Shown here: positions 49,147-60,566 of the stretch, one piece after another
Layout of the letters: each line of letters begins with the position of its first letter
How positions within the stretch are numbered: the stretch's first letter is position 1
Origin: Pseudoalteromonas luteoviolacea DSM 6061
GTDB taxonomy: Bacteria > Pseudomonadota > Gammaproteobacteria > Enterobacterales > Alteromonadaceae
NCBI RefSeq assembly: GCF_001625655.1
Contig: NZ_AUYB01000024.1
Coordinates: 1-64,000 of the forward strand
Length of the DNA stretch: 64,000 nucleotides
Reading direction: 5' to 3'
Notes under the pieces: model-generated
The model's database searches: none
Seen by the model: only the letters and a program-made list of their open reading frames with translations
What the model was told of the DNA's origin: nothing
Program-made: the position numbers and the translations under genes

Positions 49147-50451
49147 TTATTGGTCCCAGTAAGATTGCTCTAAAGAGTCTTCTCTTTCTGGCAGACCGCG
49201 AGATAATCTTGGTGAGTGCTGCACCAGCACTTCAAAGCTTGCGCGGTTGGCATACTTACTAATTTGCGCTAGCGAAGAGTAAGTGATAGCGGACTGCTCA
49301 TGCTTAGCTGAGTTGGGTACGTTTAAACGGTGATAAACATTTGCCGACAAGTCGTGTAATACTGCCGCTAATGCACAATCTCCAGCGCCATTGGTGTTTT
49401 TAATTGTGTCAGGTCCGCCCATATAAGGTGCGGTATGGCTGTAAACACGAACAGGCTTCTCACAGCGAGATTTACGCATTGCACGTGAAAACTCATAGCG
49501 GTTGAACTCTGGAATAGCACCCGGTAAAAGGGGATACTCCGTTTCGCGCTTCATGTCTTCCTCCACATAACCTGCCATATAAAGACCAGTAGGGCCTGCT
49601 GTGCAAATGACAAGGTCAACCCAGTCAAGGGCTTTATCGGCAGCCATTAGCGGATCGTCAAACCCGGTGATAGCTTCGCCTTCTTCTTCATTCATAGCAA
49701 GAATATCAACGTGCTTTTCGACGAACTCAGCCCACCATTGAGGGTCCTGCTCGATCAAAAACTTCGTGCCAAGAGTCAGTACTACAGGGACACCAGCTTG
49801 GTTAGCGTACTCTACCGCTTGCATGGTTGCCTGGGTCATCGTTTCGTCCCCTTTGGTTCGCATTAAGTATGCGCTGATCACCAAAGCAGAGGCATTTTCG
49901 ATCAATGACTGGCTAATAGACTCTGGTTTTAAGTAGTTCATTAAACCAGCACTAATAGCAAATGTTCTTTCACCACTATCATCAATTAAAGTGAAGCAGC
50001 GACCAATTGGGCCTGCAACCGGCTGTAAGTGATCTAAGTCGACGCGGCTAGACGTGTTACACAAAAACTTATACGCATAGCTACCAATTTCAATACTTTC
50101 ACTCATTACGCCCAGCAAAACTGAGCGGTCATCTGCTAGAACTGAGTAGTTGTGCATGGTGTTGCCAATGGTGCCGCCAGCAAATTCGTAGTCAATCATG
50201 TCATCACGCTTCAAACGCTCGTAGAGCGCATTGGTGACATCATTGTCTATGACTTGTGACATACCACGTTGAAGATGAAACTCATCTAAAAACGCTTGAT
50301 CGACTTTGGCTTCAATATCAACAACGATTTGATCAATGCCGCAAATATAGTTGCGCTTTAAGCGATCTTCAGCATTTAAGTGGTTAATAAGTGGGTCTTT
50401 ATCTTCCACTGGAAAATAATGTTTATGCCTACGGTGTCCCGGAAATTTCAT
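49147..50451 (-). CDS. gsk: Inosine/guanosine kinase
   Basis: A PfkB/ribokinase-family enzyme that phosphorylates inosine and guanosine to nucleotides in purine salvage. It has 434 residues, the length of E. coli Gsk. The N-terminus (FPGHRRHKHYFPVEDKDPL) is characteristic, the FAGGTIGNTMHNYSVL block binds substrate and NTNGAGDCALAAV carries the catalytic Asp. It fits with the nearby phosphoribosyltransferase and purL as purine metabolism genes, although not as one operon. Confidence 0.95.
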   Translation of the reverse strand: MKFPGHRRHKHYFPVEDKDPLINHLNAEDRLKRNYICGIDQIVVDIEAKVDQAFLDEFHLQRGMSQVIDNDVTNALYERLKRDDMIDYEFAGGTIGNTMHNYSVLADDRSVLLGVMSESIEIGSYAYKFLCNTSSRVDLDHLQPVAGPIGRCFTLIDDSGERTFAISAGLMNYLKPESISQSLIENASALVISAYLMRTKGDETMTQATMQAVEYANQAGVPVVLTLGTKFLIEQDPQWWAEFVEKHVDILAMNEEEGEAITGFDDPLMAADKALDWVDLVICTAGPTGLYMAGYVEEDMKRETEYPLLPGAIPEFNRYEFSRAMRKSRCEKPVRVYSHTAPYMGGPDTIKNTNGAGDCALAAVLHDLSANVYHRLNVPNSAKHEQSAITYSSLAQISKYANRASFEVLVQHSPRLSRGLPEREDSLEQSYWDQ

Positions 50452-50560
50452 GTTTTACCCGTGTGTTGTGAGCTCATTAAATAAAAAAAGCGGCGAATTA
50501 TAGCCTAATTTTATATTGGTGAGCCATGGTAATTTGGTAATTTTAGCAATAATTCTGTAA

Positions 50561-51297
<737 letters not shown>

Positions 51298-51390
51298 CAG
51301 AACCTCCTTTGTGAGAGAGAAAAAACTTACGCGTGACAAGAAATACCTGCTTAATGTGACAGGCTTATGACAACGATGCTGGGATGCAAT

Positions 51391-52773
51391 TTATTCGCCA
51401 GAGCTGAAAGGAAGCGCCCCATTTTCGTCTAACCAGACTAGAGCGTCAAAGTAGCGACGTATGTTATCAACGTAATGTACAGCAACATCGCCACGCGCAT
51501 ATCCATATCTTGTGCTTCGATAGTAGCGCTTTTTTGTCAGCAGTGGTAGTCGTTTTTTAACATCCGCCCAGCTGTTTGGATCGCCCCCTTGCTGTGCGGT
51601 TAATTTCAGTGCGTCACGCACATGCCCCATACCCACGTTATACGCGGCAAGTGCCAACCAAGTTTTGTCTGGGTTGCTCACGTCTTCCGGAACGCGCGAA
51701 ATTAAATTTGCGAGATAGCGGGCACCACCTCGAATATTTTGTTCTGGTTTTAATCGATGCTTAACGCCGACACTTTTAGCGGTATTTTGCGTGAGCATCA
51801 TGATGCCACGCACACCGGTTGGAGACTTGGCTCTGGGGTTCCACATTGACTCCTGGTAGCTAAGTGCCGCTAATAGTCGCCAATCTAGTTCATACTGCTT
51901 GGCGTATGTTTTAAACCAATCAACATACTTAGGTAAAGTTTGTTTACTGGCCTCTACAAAAGCGACTGTATTGACATAATTGAAGCGAGTTACATGGCCA
52001 AAGTACTTCTCTTCCAACATCGCCAATTGACCATTGCTTTGCATTTTTGCGAAAAAAGGCATGAGAAGGGCGTAAAGAGAGTCATCCGCTCTGCGTTTCA
52101 TAACCCAAGCGATTGGATCTGATTGCGTAACCGAAAAAGCAATACTCAGATTAGGGTGATAGCGTCGAAATAACGCCAATGAATGTGAATCGACGATGGT
52201 ATAATCAATTTCATTGTTGAGGATACCGAGTAGCAACTCCTCTTGGTCGAGTAATGTGGTTGTCTGCCATTGAAGCTCGGGAAATTGTGTCTTAGCTTCT
52301 TGTAACGATAATACATGATGGCTGTTGGCAAGTACGGTAACGGGGGCTTCAAGTTGACCAAAGTGCCTAGGCCTTTTTTTTCCCTGTTTATATACTAACT
52401 TTTGGCTTATCTGACGATAATATGGGCCAAAGCGAAAAGTTTCTGCGCGGCTCGGATGGAAGCTGATCCCGGATGCCACAATATCTAATTGGCCCCGCTC
52501 TAGACTCAAAAAAAGCTTCTCTAAGTTGAAAAAGGGAATGACTTCTAATTTAACATCGAGCTCCTGTGCAAAAGCACCAGCCAACTCGAATTCAAACCCT
52601 TCAGCTTCAGTGTGGCCCTGATAATAAGTTGCAGGACCGACTAAGGTACCTACTTTTAGCGTGTTATTCGCCTTAATTTGCTGCAATTGGTTGGGCGGTG
52701 TTTTATCACAACCTATGAGAAATATGCTCAGTAAACAAATTGAAACGAAGCTAAACAACCTAAAAATTACCAT
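51391..52773 (-). CDS. mltF: Membrane-bound lytic murein transglycosylase F
   Basis: Cleaves peptidoglycan glycan strands to 1,6-anhydro-muropeptides. I chose ATG 52773 (460 residues), with AGGA five bases upstream; an ATG at 52779 would add two residues. The N-terminus ends in a lipobox (LIGC, C22), so it is predicted to be a lipoprotein. A family-3 solute-binding domain (about 30-265) is followed by an SLT domain with the catalytic Glu in ALSYQESMW and TGVRGIMMLTQNTA. It is divergent from purL, as in E. coli. Confidence 0.94.
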   Translation of the reverse strand: MVIFRLFSFVSICLLSIFLIGCDKTPPNQLQQIKANNTLKVGTLVGPATYYQGHTEAEGFEFELAGAFAQELDVKLEVIPFFNLEKLFLSLERGQLDIVASGISFHPSRAETFRFGPYYRQISQKLVYKQGKKRPRHFGQLEAPVTVLANSHHVLSLQEAKTQFPELQWQTTTLLDQEELLLGILNNEIDYTIVDSHSLALFRRYHPNLSIAFSVTQSDPIAWVMKRRADDSLYALLMPFFAKMQSNGQLAMLEEKYFGHVTRFNYVNTVAFVEASKQTLPKYVDWFKTYAKQYELDWRLLAALSYQESMWNPRAKSPTGVRGIMMLTQNTAKSVGVKHRLKPEQNIRGGARYLANLISRVPEDVSNPDKTWLALAAYNVGMGHVRDALKLTAQQGGDPNSWADVKKRLPLLTKKRYYRSTRYGYARGDVAVHYVDNIRRYFDALVWLDENGALPFSSGE

Positions 52774-52964
52774 ACCCATCCTGATTCGGTTTATTTCTTA
52801 GTCTTGAAATACCCTTGTAAATTATCTCGTTAGAAGTAGAAAGACAAAGGTTAAAGCGCAAAACATATCCGCTAAATTGTATGCTCGCAGTTATGTGTAA
52901 ATTTGTGAAGAGGGTTTTTTTCGATAAATGACAATTTTGAGTTAAATCTGTGCGTCAATTCGAC

Positions 52965-52970
52965 TATAAT
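52965..52970 (+). promoter_or_regulatory. Possible purL -10 element
   Basis: A consensus TATAAT followed by AGCGG lies 47 bp before the purL start. The best -35 candidate at 17-bp spacing (TTAAAT, 52942-52947) is weak. No convincing PurR operator is visible. Confidence 0.4.
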
Positions 52971-53016
52971 AGCGGCCCAAAATATCGTTCAATCCTTAAC
53001 CCCGGATGAAATATCT

Positions 53017-56000
53017 ATGTTAATCCTACGTGGTGCACCTGCACTTTCTGATTTTAAAGTCCAAAAGATACTTAAAAGCTGCGCGGATGCAGAATTACCT
53101 GTTACTGGTGTTTATGCTGAGTTCATGCATTTTGCTGACTTAACTGCTGAACTTACAGAAGCAGAGTTAGATAAACTGAGCAAGCTATTAACGTATGGAC
53201 CAACTGCCGTTGAGCATACGCCAGAGGGCACACTGGTATTAGTGACTCCTCGCATTGGTACTATTTCACCATGGGCATCAAAAGCGACTGATATCGCCAA
53301 TAACTGTGGCCTTGATAAGGTTCACCGTGTTGAGCGTGGTATTGCGTACTATGTTGAAGGCGAGCTAAACACCGCGCAACTAACTGAAGTTTCTAAGCTG
53401 CTTCATGACCGCATGACTGAGTCAGTGCACAGCCAGTTAGAAGATGCGGGCCAGCTATTCCGTGTTGAAGAGCCGCGTCCAATGTCATCAGTCGACATTC
53501 TAGGCGGTGGCCGTGAAGCGCTTGTTACTGCAAACGTAGAGCAAGGTTTTGCATTAGCGGATGACGAAATTGATTACTTAGTTGAAAACTTCACTAAACT
53601 AGGTCGTAACCCGAACGACATCGAGCTATTCATGTTCGCACAGGCGAACTCTGAGCACTGTCGTCACAAAATATTCAACGCCGATTGGACTATCGACGGT
53701 GAGCAGCAGCCTAAGTCGCTGTTCAAAATGATCAAAAACACATTCGAAACACACCCAGAAAACGTACTGTCTGCTTATAAAGATAACGCAGCGGTAATGA
53801 AGGGTTCTAAAGCGGGCCGTTTCTTCCCTAATAAAGAAGGTGAGTACAGCTACAATCAAGAAAACATTGAAATCTTGATGAAGGTTGAAACCCACAACCA
53901 CCCAACTGCGATTGCACCATTCTCTGGTGCATCAACGGGTTCTGGTGGTGAGATTCGTGATGAAGGTGCAACTGGCCGTGGTTCTAAGCCAAAAGCCGGT
54001 CTTGTTGGTTTTACCGTATCTAACCTTCGCATTCCAGGCTTTGAACAGCCTTGGGAAACTAACTTCGGTAAGCCTGGTCGTATCGTTGATGCACTAGACA
54101 TCATGATCGACGGTCCACTAGGCGGCGCGGCGTTCAACAACGAATTTGGTCGTCCTAACCTACTTGGTTACTTCCGTACTTACGAAGAAAAAGTTAACAG
54201 CCACAATGGTGAAGAAGTACGTGGTTATCACAAGCCAATTATGCTTGCAGGTGGTCTTGGTAACATCCGTACTGAGCATGTTCAAAAAGGTGAAATCCCA
54301 GTCGGCGCTAAGCTAGTAGCCCTTGGTGGTCCTGCGATGAACATCGGTCTTGGTGGTGGTGCTGCATCATCAATGGCTTCTGGTCAGTCAAACGAGGATT
54401 TGGACTTTGCTTCTGTACAACGTGAAAACCCAGAAATGGAGCGTCGTTGTCAGGAAGTTATCGACAAGTGTTGGCAGCTAGGCGACGAAAACCCAATTGC
54501 GTTTATCCACGATGTGGGCGCGGGTGGTCTTTCAAATGCATTCCCTGAGCTAGTAGACGACGGTGGCCGTGGTGGTAAATTCCAACTACGTAACATCCCT
54601 AATGATGAGCCGGGCATGGCACCACACGAGATCTGGTGTAATGAATCACAAGAACGTTACGTACTTGCAGTAGCGGCAGAAGACTTCGCTCGTTTCGAAG
54701 AAATCTGTAAGCGTGAGCGTGCACAATACGCGGTAATCGGTGAAGCAACTGAAGAACGTCACCTAACCGTTGCAGACAGCCACTTCGATAACAACCCAGT
54801 CGATCTTCCGCTTGAAGTACTACTTGGCAAAGCACCTAAGATGCACCGTGACGTTGAGTCAAAGCAAGTATCTGGTGAAGCACTTAAAACAGACAGCATC
54901 GACGTACTCGATGCCGCTAAGCGTTTACTTCGTCTACCGACAATTGCTGAGAAAACATTCCTTATCACAATTGGTGACCGTACGGTGACAGGTTTAGTAG
55001 CTCGTGACCAGATGGTTGGCCCTTGGCAGGTACCAGTTGCTAACTGTGCGGTAACAGCAGCAGCGTTTGACACTTACCACGGTGAAGCGATGTCAATGGG
55101 TGAGCGTACCCCAGCGGCACTTCTAAACTATGGTGCATCTGCACGTTTAGCAGTCGCAGAAGCGTTAACGAACATTGCAGGCGCAAACATTGGTGGTCTT
55201 GAGAACATTAAGCTATCTGCAAACTGGATGGCAGCAGCGGGTCACCCAGGTGAAGATGCTGGTCTTTACGAAGCAGTAAAAGCGGTAGGTGAAGAGTTAT
55301 GTCCTGCACTTGGCCTAACGATTCCTGTTGGTAAAGATTCAATGTCGATGAAGACCACATGGCAAGACGACGGTGAAGACAAAGCGGTTACAGCGCCACT
55401 TTCTCTTGTTATCACTGCATTTGGCCGTGTAGAAGACATTCGTAAAACAGTAACACCTCAGCTTCGTACTGATAAAGGTGATTCAAGCCTGATCCTTGTT
55501 GATTTAGGTGCAGGTCAAAACCGTATGGGTGCATCAAGCCTTGCACAGGTTTACAAGCAGCTTGGTGACAAGACGCCTGACGTTGATAGCCCAGAGCTAT
55601 TAAAAGGCTTCTACAACGCGATGCAAGCACTTGTCGCTGACGAGAAGCTACTTGCTTACCACGACCGTTCAGATGGTGGCTTATTCACAACCGTTGCTGA
55701 AATGGCATTCGCAGGCCGTACAGGTGTAACTGTAAACCTTGATAGCCTAACAGGTTCTGACATCGAAGCGCTTTACAACGAAGAGCTAGGTGCAGTAATT
55801 CAGGTTCGCAACTCTGACCTTGCTGCAGTTGAAGCTGTGTTAGCTGATAACGGCATTGCAGCAATCAGCCACACTATCGGTACACTAAACACCGAAGACA
55901 AAGTTATCTTCAACCGTGGTGGGGAAGCAGTACTTGCCAATACACGTACAGAACTTCGTACTATTTGGGCTGAAACGACTTACAAAATGCAAGCACTTCG

Positions 56001-56901
56001 TGATAACCCTGAGTGTGCTAAGCAAGAATTTGATGCTAAGTTTGACGAGAAAGATCTAGGTCTTAACGTAAACTTGAGCTTCGACTTAAATGAAGACGTC
56101 GCTGCACCTTACATTGCAACGGGTGCTAAGCCTAAGATGGCAATCCTTCGCGAGCAAGGTGTTAACTCACACGTTGAAATGGCAGCCGCGTTTAACCGTG
56201 CAGGCTTTGCAGCCGTTGACGTACACATGAGTGACATCCTTGAAGGTCGCCTAACGCTAGAAGAATTTAAAGGCCTTGTCGCATGTGGTGGTTTCTCTTA
56301 CGGTGACGTACTAGGTGCCGGTGAAGGCTGGGCTAAGTCAATTCTATTCAATGATATGGCACGCGATCAGTTCCAAACATTCTTTGAGCGTCAAGACACG
56401 TTCAGCTTAGGTGTGTGTAACGGTTGTCAGATGCTATCAACATTGAAAGAGCTGATCCCTGGTACTGAACACTGGCCACGTTTTGTAACCAACAAGTCAG
56501 AGCGTTTTGAAGCGCGTTTCAGCCTTGTTGAAGTACAAGAAAGCCCGTCAGTATTCTTCCAAGGCATGGCAGGCTCTCGCATGCCAATCGCAGTATCTCA
56601 CGGTGAAGGTCATGCTGAGTTTGCAAACGACGCAGCAGTTAAGGCGGCACTTGAGTCTGGCACAGTAGCAGTTCAGTACGTTGATAACTTTGGTCAGCCA
56701 ACGACACAGTATCCGAATAACCCGAATGGTTCACCTGAAGGTATTACTGGTATCACCTCAACAGATGGCCGCGCAACAGTGATGATGCCACACCCAGAGC
56801 GTGTATTCCGTGCAGTCGCTAACTCTTGGCACCCAGATGAGTGGAAAGAAGATAGCCCATGGATGCGCATGTTCCGCAACGCTAGAAAAAATATAGGCTA
56901 A
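53017..56901 (+). CDS. purL: Phosphoribosylformylglycinamidine synthase
   Basis: Converts FGAR, glutamine and ATP to FGAM in purine synthesis. It has 1294 residues, the single-chain large form typical of Gammaproteobacteria. The N-terminal domain and FGAMS linker are followed by two AIRS-like halves ([20 protein letters not shown] is the ATP-site signature) and a C-terminal glutaminase domain. The glutaminase nucleophile Cys is in GVCNGCQML and the His/Glu pair lies in the MPHPERV region. Codon use (CGT, GGT) is that of a well-expressed gene. A strong terminator follows. Confidence 0.97.
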   Translation: MLILRGAPALSDFKVQKILKSCADAELPVTGVYAEFMHFADLTAELTEAELDKLSKLLTYGPTAVEHTPEGTLVLVTPRIGTISPWASKATDIANNCGLDKVHRVERGIAYYVEGELNTAQLTEVSKLLHDRMTESVHSQLEDAGQLFRVEEPRPMSSVDILGGGREALVTANVEQGFALADDEIDYLVENFTKLGRNPNDIELFMFAQANSEHCRHKIFNADWTIDGEQQPKSLFKMIKNTFETHPENVLSAYKDNAAVMKGSKAGRFFPNKEGEYSYNQENIEILMKVETHNHPTAIAPFSGASTGSGGEIRDEGATGRGSKPKAGLVGFTVSNLRIPGFEQPWETNFGKPGRIVDALDIMIDGPLGGAAFNNEFGRPNLLGYFRTYEEKVNSHNGEEVRGYHKPIMLAGGLGNIRTEHVQKGEIPVGAKLVALGGPAMNIGLGGGAASSMASGQSNEDLDFASVQRENPEMERRCQEVIDKCWQLGDENPIAFIHDVGAGGLSNAFPELVDDGGRGGKFQLRNIPNDEPGMAPHEIWCNESQERYVLAVAAEDFARFEEICKRERAQYAVIGEATEERHLTVADSHFDNNPVDLPLEVLLGKAPKMHRDVESKQVSGEALKTDSIDVLDAAKRLLRLPTIAEKTFLITIGDRTVTGLVARDQMVGPWQVPVANCAVTAAAFDTYHGEAMSMGERTPAALLNYGASARLAVAEALTNIAGANIGGLENIKLSANWMAAAGHPGEDAGLYEAVKAVGEELCPALGLTIPVGKDSMSMKTTWQDDGEDKAVTAPLSLVITAFGRVEDIRKTVTPQLRTDKGDSSLILVDLGAGQNRMGASSLAQVYKQLGDKTPDVDSPELLKGFYNAMQALVADEKLLAYHDRSDGGLFTTVAEMAFAGRTGVTVNLDSLTGSDIEALYNEELGAVIQVRNSDLAAVEAVLADNGIAAISHTIGTLNTEDKVIFNRGGEAVLANTRTELRTIWAETTYKMQALRDNPECAKQEFDAKFDEKDLGLNVNLSFDLNEDVAAPYIATGAKPKMAILREQGVNSHVEMAAAFNRAGFAAVDVHMSDILEGRLTLEEFKGLVACGGFSYGDVLGAGEGWAKSILFNDMARDQFQTFFERQDTFSLGVCNGCQMLSTLKELIPGTEHWPRFVTNKSERFEARFSLVEVQESPSVFFQGMAGSRMPIAVSHGEGHAEFANDAAVKAALESGTVAVQYVDNFGQPTTQYPNNPNGSPEGITGITSTDGRATVMMPHPERVFRAVANSWHPDEWKEDSPWMRMFRNARKNIG

Positions 56902-56916
56902 TCATTTAGTTTGATG

Positions 56917-56947
56917 AAAAAAGGTCACTTCGGTGGCCTTTTTTTAT
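56917..56947 (+). terminator. purL terminator
   Basis: AAAAAAGGTCAC (56917-56928), a TTCG tetraloop and GTGGCCTTTTTT (56933-56944) form a 12-bp stem with one G-T wobble and a T-run. Confidence 0.92.
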
Positions 56948-56980
56948 TAAGAGTGGAGCGATGAGAGTCCTCGGGTGAGC

Positions 56981-57124
56981 GTGTTCCGCTATGCACAGGT
57001 GAAAGTTGGATTAGGCTACATTCCCACACTTAACAACGTTCCCTTACTCCAAAAGTGGTTGAGTAAGGCAATTTCAAATGCACCTCTCCAATCACAGTTT
57101 ATAGAGCAAGGGTTACTCGGCTAG
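56981..57124 (+). pseudogene. Orphan C-terminal coding fragment
   Basis: An open frame reading VFRYAQVKVGLGYIPTLNNV and continuing for 27 more codons to TAG at 57122. It looks coding (regular hydrophobic periodicity; a C-terminal KAISNAPLQSQFIEQGLLG), but has no start codon or ribosome site of its own and no preceding domain. It may be the C-terminus of a lost solute-binding-type protein; this is a guess from the sequence feel. Confidence 0.4.
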
Positions 57125-57438
57125 ATTTACTTGCTCAGACATAGTCATTCGTCTTCTTATATTTTCTTTTTATAGGTCTTCAGCCACTCTTTTTCCACAA
57201 ACCAGCCTGCTCCATAGGTTTCTATTTGCCTAATAACTTCTTCGTAAGTCATACTCTTCATCTATTTGCATGGTGTGGCCATGCTTCAAAGCAACATTGA
57301 ATTCGGGCTTGTCGAAAAGTCCAAATTTTTATTGCCTCCTTTGTGTCTATTTTACAACTTCTTACTTAGTTCTACATTACATTGTTTCAGTGATGGCTTA
57401 CACTAACAGCCTTAAGTCGCTAATTTATCTAGGAACAA
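57125..57438. other. Gap with possible decayed minus-strand small genes
   Basis: No secure gene is present. On the minus strand a 34-codon frame (57261-57157) reads MKSMTYEEVIRQIETYGAGW and on to KTYKKKI, with no ribosome site; a second overlapping frame just upstream reads FDKPEFNVALKHGHTMQIDE and ends in a stop. The overlap in different frames looks like frameshift decay of an earlier gene, or chance. Confidence 0.35.
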
Positions 57439-59991
57439 ATGCGCCGCAATGTTTTAGTCACAGTGATGGCTTTGCTACTGACACTAATCATACTTTATTT
57501 CTGTCGTGTGCCACTGAGTTTGGTAGTTGCCAAGTATGCTCTGCCGCAAGGGCAGATAACATGTTTGGATTGGGCCTTTGCTGGCTTAACAGAGGTTGAA
57601 ATAAGCGAAGTTTGTTTTGAGAATGATGATTTCAAGGCGAAGGGGGAAAACATTACAGCAACCCCTGAGCAAATTGATATTAGTGCGTTGGCAGTTGAGC
57701 ACAAGAAGATTCAAAAAAATATCGACAATAGTGAGTCGCAAAAGCTTAAATTACCAATAAATGAGCGTCGTCCACTGGTTAACATCAATCAATTGCGTGT
57801 AAGTTCTCATCTTTTAAAAAAGCCCCTAAATACTTCTGTCACCGAGATGAGGTTAAATCAGTTTGCATTAAGTGGCGATGTTATTGCCAAGCTTGAGTTA
57901 TTCGCCGACAACTTGACTGTAGATTTTGACTTAACGAGCAATGTTCTGGCGCCTTATTTACCAGAGCCAATTAAAGCGCTATCGGGAAAGCTTCATTTAT
58001 CTACAGATGGTATGAGTATTAATTATGATGCATATCTTAACTTCAGAGCCAATTACCAACAGGAAGCACGATGTGAAATAGAACTATTAGGCCGTGGAAA
58101 CGTCACTGGCGATTGGGACTTAAACCAAGCTAAAGGCGATGTAAATGTGGCATCTTTACCCTTGGATATAAACCTGTCACATTGCAAAAGTTTTATAGGT
58201 CTTCAACAAGATTTGGCTGAGGTAAAACTGGGTGAAACCTGGTCAGTATTGAGCACACAAAATTTTCATATCAATAAGTCAGAAATTACCCTACCGAGTT
58301 TGAGGATAGCAGACTCCAGCAGTCAAACAGATATTCAGTTAGACACTTTGCAAGTGAATCTTGGCAATCAAACGGCTCAAGGAAGGCTAGAGTTGAATCA
58401 TCATGGGCTAGGGGGCGGATTAATAGGTTTACAAGCTGCGTTTCGCTATGAAGCACCGGAGCTTGAATTCTCAGGTGACTGGATAGCCAGTAATCAACAG
58501 TTAAATTTGCCGAATAACATCGAATTCAGTGATGTGGTGAATCAGGGAGCATTTAAACTATCAGGGGAACAATCGCAATTATTGTTACTTGAATTGAGCT
58601 CTCAGCTGACAGTTGGTAAAGCGATTATTCACAATGTGCAGCTAGAAAATGCCGAGTTAAATATGAAAGCCGAATCGACAATCGATTCAACAAGAAACAG
58701 TGCAAATGAGCTTTGGCCAATCATTGTTGATAAATTTGACATGCAATTAGCAGCCGAGCGTTATCAACTGCAAACTTTATCGGGTAAGCATATCTTGCTT
58801 CGAGGGGAAGCAAAGCTGGATGCGCTTGGAGCGCTAACTGCTAAAACTGAGTTAGATCTGGGATCATTTAAGCACCATGAGGTAAGAGGCAAAGACATTA
58901 ACCAGACAATGAGTCTATCTGGGCAAGTGACTAAAAAGGGTGTGACTGCGCAAGTTGATGGTGAAATGCATCTAGGATTAATTGCAAACCCTGCATTGTC
59001 TTTTAGGGATATCGTTTTGACAACATCGGGCACCATGCAAGACGCTGTAAAACTCCAGCATATTGCTCATATTGATGATTTTGAAATGAAAATTGCACAT
59101 ACGCTGGATGGTGAAATTAACCAAGTGGCTGTTGATGTACCAGAACAAAGCTTTTTGGCTTTGCAGCCTATTGTGAGGCAGCTATCGCCTCAAATACAAT
59201 TGAGTGAAGGCATTATATCGGCTAAAGCAATAGGCGACTTAGCGACTCAGCACTACCAATTTACGTTAGATCTAGCAGATGCTGGAGTTTTGTATGACTC
59301 TCACTATCTCCATGGTATCAATTTTCCAATACAGGGAGAGTATGAGGAAGGCCGGTTGGCTCTAGCTGAGACAACGCTCAATGTAACCGAAATTCGCTCT
59401 GGCGCAGTTCTGACGGGATTGTCAGCTCAGCTTGTAACAAAGCAAGATTCACTGTCTTTGCAAGGTATACACGCCAATATTTTTGATGGTGAAATATCGG
59501 CCGAGGAATTGAATTTATCATCTGATGATCAGAGTATTTTAATTGAAGCACATAATTGGGATCTTGCGCTCATCTCTGAAGCGGGGAAAAGTGCCGGTGT
59601 TGAGCTTAGAGGCCGTATATCGGGTCAACTGCCTGTGCGCATCGAGCGAGGCGAAATAGAAATTACTAACGGCAAACTGCGAAATATTGATGTGGGCTTT
59701 TTAAGTATTGAAAACAATGAGTCTGTTGAGGCACTAAAATCTCATCAAGACAGTATAGATACTGCGTTTAGCTTGCTTGAAAATTTAGACATCGAAAAGC
59801 TATCCAGTGATGTTGCATTGTCGCCAGATGGGTGGCTAGATTTAGCTGTCGAAATTGCTGGTGTAAATGAGCAAGCAAAGCAACCCATAAACTTTAATTA
59901 CACCCATAGCGAAAATATCTTTCAGTTGTTTAGGGCATTGCGTTTAAGTGATGAAATAACCAATGAAGTAGAGAAAGCGCTAAATAAATAG
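57439..59991 (+). CDS. ydbH: AsmA-like intermembrane lipid transport protein YdbH
   Basis: A large AsmA-like protein, anchored in the inner membrane and spanning the periplasm, that acts in phospholipid transport to the outer membrane together with YnbE. It has 850 residues with an N-terminal helix (about 6-25), a long beta-rich body of repeated strands and a C-terminus (KQPINFNYTHSENIFQLFRA) that matches the YdbH/DUF748-type end. AGGA precedes the ATG. Downstream are ynbE and ydbL in the same order as in E. coli, which settles the assignment. Confidence 0.9.
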   Translation: MRRNVLVTVMALLLTLIILYFCRVPLSLVVAKYALPQGQITCLDWAFAGLTEVEISEVCFENDDFKAKGENITATPEQIDISALAVEHKKIQKNIDNSESQKLKLPINERRPLVNINQLRVSSHLLKKPLNTSVTEMRLNQFALSGDVIAKLELFADNLTVDFDLTSNVLAPYLPEPIKALSGKLHLSTDGMSINYDAYLNFRANYQQEARCEIELLGRGNVTGDWDLNQAKGDVNVASLPLDINLSHCKSFIGLQQDLAEVKLGETWSVLSTQNFHINKSEITLPSLRIADSSSQTDIQLDTLQVNLGNQTAQGRLELNHHGLGGGLIGLQAAFRYEAPELEFSGDWIASNQQLNLPNNIEFSDVVNQGAFKLSGEQSQLLLLELSSQLTVGKAIIHNVQLENAELNMKAESTIDSTRNSANELWPIIVDKFDMQLAAERYQLQTLSGKHILLRGEAKLDALGALTAKTELDLGSFKHHEVRGKDINQTMSLSGQVTKKGVTAQVDGEMHLGLIANPALSFRDIVLTTSGTMQDAVKLQHIAHIDDFEMKIAHTLDGEINQVAVDVPEQSFLALQPIVRQLSPQIQLSEGIISAKAIGDLATQHYQFTLDLADAGVLYDSHYLHGINFPIQGEYEEGRLALAETTLNVTEIRSGAVLTGLSAQLVTKQDSLSLQGIHANIFDGEISAEELNLSSDDQSILIEAHNWDLALISEAGKSAGVELRGRISGQLPVRIERGEIEITNGKLRNIDVGFLSIENNESVEALKSHQDSIDTAFSLLENLDIEKLSSDVALSPDGWLDLAVEIAGVNEQAKQPINFNYTHSENIFQLFRALRLSDEITNEVEKALNK

Positions 59992-60003
59992 GAGCAAGAA
60001 AGC

Positions 60004-60183
60004 ATGAAATGGATGCTAACCTTGATGTTGGTTGTATTGACGTCAGCATGCACGCATAAAGTGCAGGTAGAGACGAAAGAACCAATCACCATCAATTTAA
60101 ATGTGAAAGTGGATCACGAGATCCGTGTAAAAGTAGACAAAGAGCTAGATGACTTATTTAGCGAAGACAGTGAATTATTCTAG
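60004..60183 (+). CDS. ynbE: Small outer-membrane lipoprotein YnbE
   Basis: A 59-residue lipoprotein, short enough to be missed by ORF length cut-offs. The signal peptide ends at SAC (C17); the mature part reads KEPITINLNVKVDHEIRVKV, the highly conserved YnbE core, followed by an acidic C-terminus. AGGAGC precedes the ATG. YnbE is the outer-membrane partner that stacks on the end of the YdbH beta-structure. It lies 12 bp after ydbH and 11 bp before ydbL. Confidence 0.92.
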   Translation: MKWMLTLMLVVLTSACTHKVQVETKEPITINLNVKVDHEIRVKVDKELDDLFSEDSELF

Positions 60184-60194
60184 GGAGCCAGAAC

Positions 60195-60515
60195 ATGAAA
60201 GCTAAAATGATTTTGACAACAATTGCTGCGGCATGCTTGAGCTTTTCAGTGATGGCAATGTCAATTAACGATGCAAAAACACAAGGTTTGGTAGGAGAAA
60301 ATGCTGCTGGTTACCTTGGTGTGATCAAAGGCACTGCTGAAGTAAAGAAGCTGGTTGCTGAGATTAATAAAAAACGCAAAGCCAAATATCAACAATTAGC
60401 CAAGAAAAACAAGATTAGCTTGGCGCAAGTTGAAAAATTGGCTGCGGAAAAGACTTATAAAAAGACCTCTTCTGGCCACTACATTCAAGTTAATGGAAAG
60501 TGGGTAAAAAAATAG
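60195..60515 (+). CDS. ydbL: YdbL family (DUF1318) periplasmic protein
   Basis: A 106-residue secreted protein with a signal peptide (about 1-21, ending VMAM). The mature N-terminus NDAKTQGLVGENAAGYLGVI is the DUF1318 signature, followed by a Lys-rich helical segment (NKKRKAKYQQLAKKNKISL). YdbL modulates the YdbH-YnbE pair in E. coli; the mechanism is not fully settled. It closes the ydbH-ynbE-ydbL operon. A short hairpin follows. Confidence 0.9.
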   Translation: MKAKMILTTIAAACLSFSVMAMSINDAKTQGLVGENAAGYLGVIKGTAEVKKLVAEINKKRKAKYQQLAKKNKISLAQVEKLAAEKTYKKTSSGHYIQVNGKWVKK

Positions 60516-60524
60516 GGGAAGTGT

Positions 60525-60543
60525 AGCGCCAGTATGGCGCTTC
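60525..60543 (+). terminator. Weak hairpin after ydbL
   Basis: AGCGCC (60525-60530), AGTAT and GGCGCT (60536-60541) form a 6-bp stem just after the ydbL stop, with no T-run. It may terminate partially in the gap before the convergent DUF1415 gene. Confidence 0.3.
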
Positions 60544-60566
60544 ATCTGCCTGTAAAATCAGTTTAG

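Noticed and set aside
52850..52880. AAAGCGCAAAACATATCCGCT upstream of purL as a PurR box
   Set aside because: It lacks the central CG and the symmetric right half of the PurR consensus, and lies far from the likely -10.
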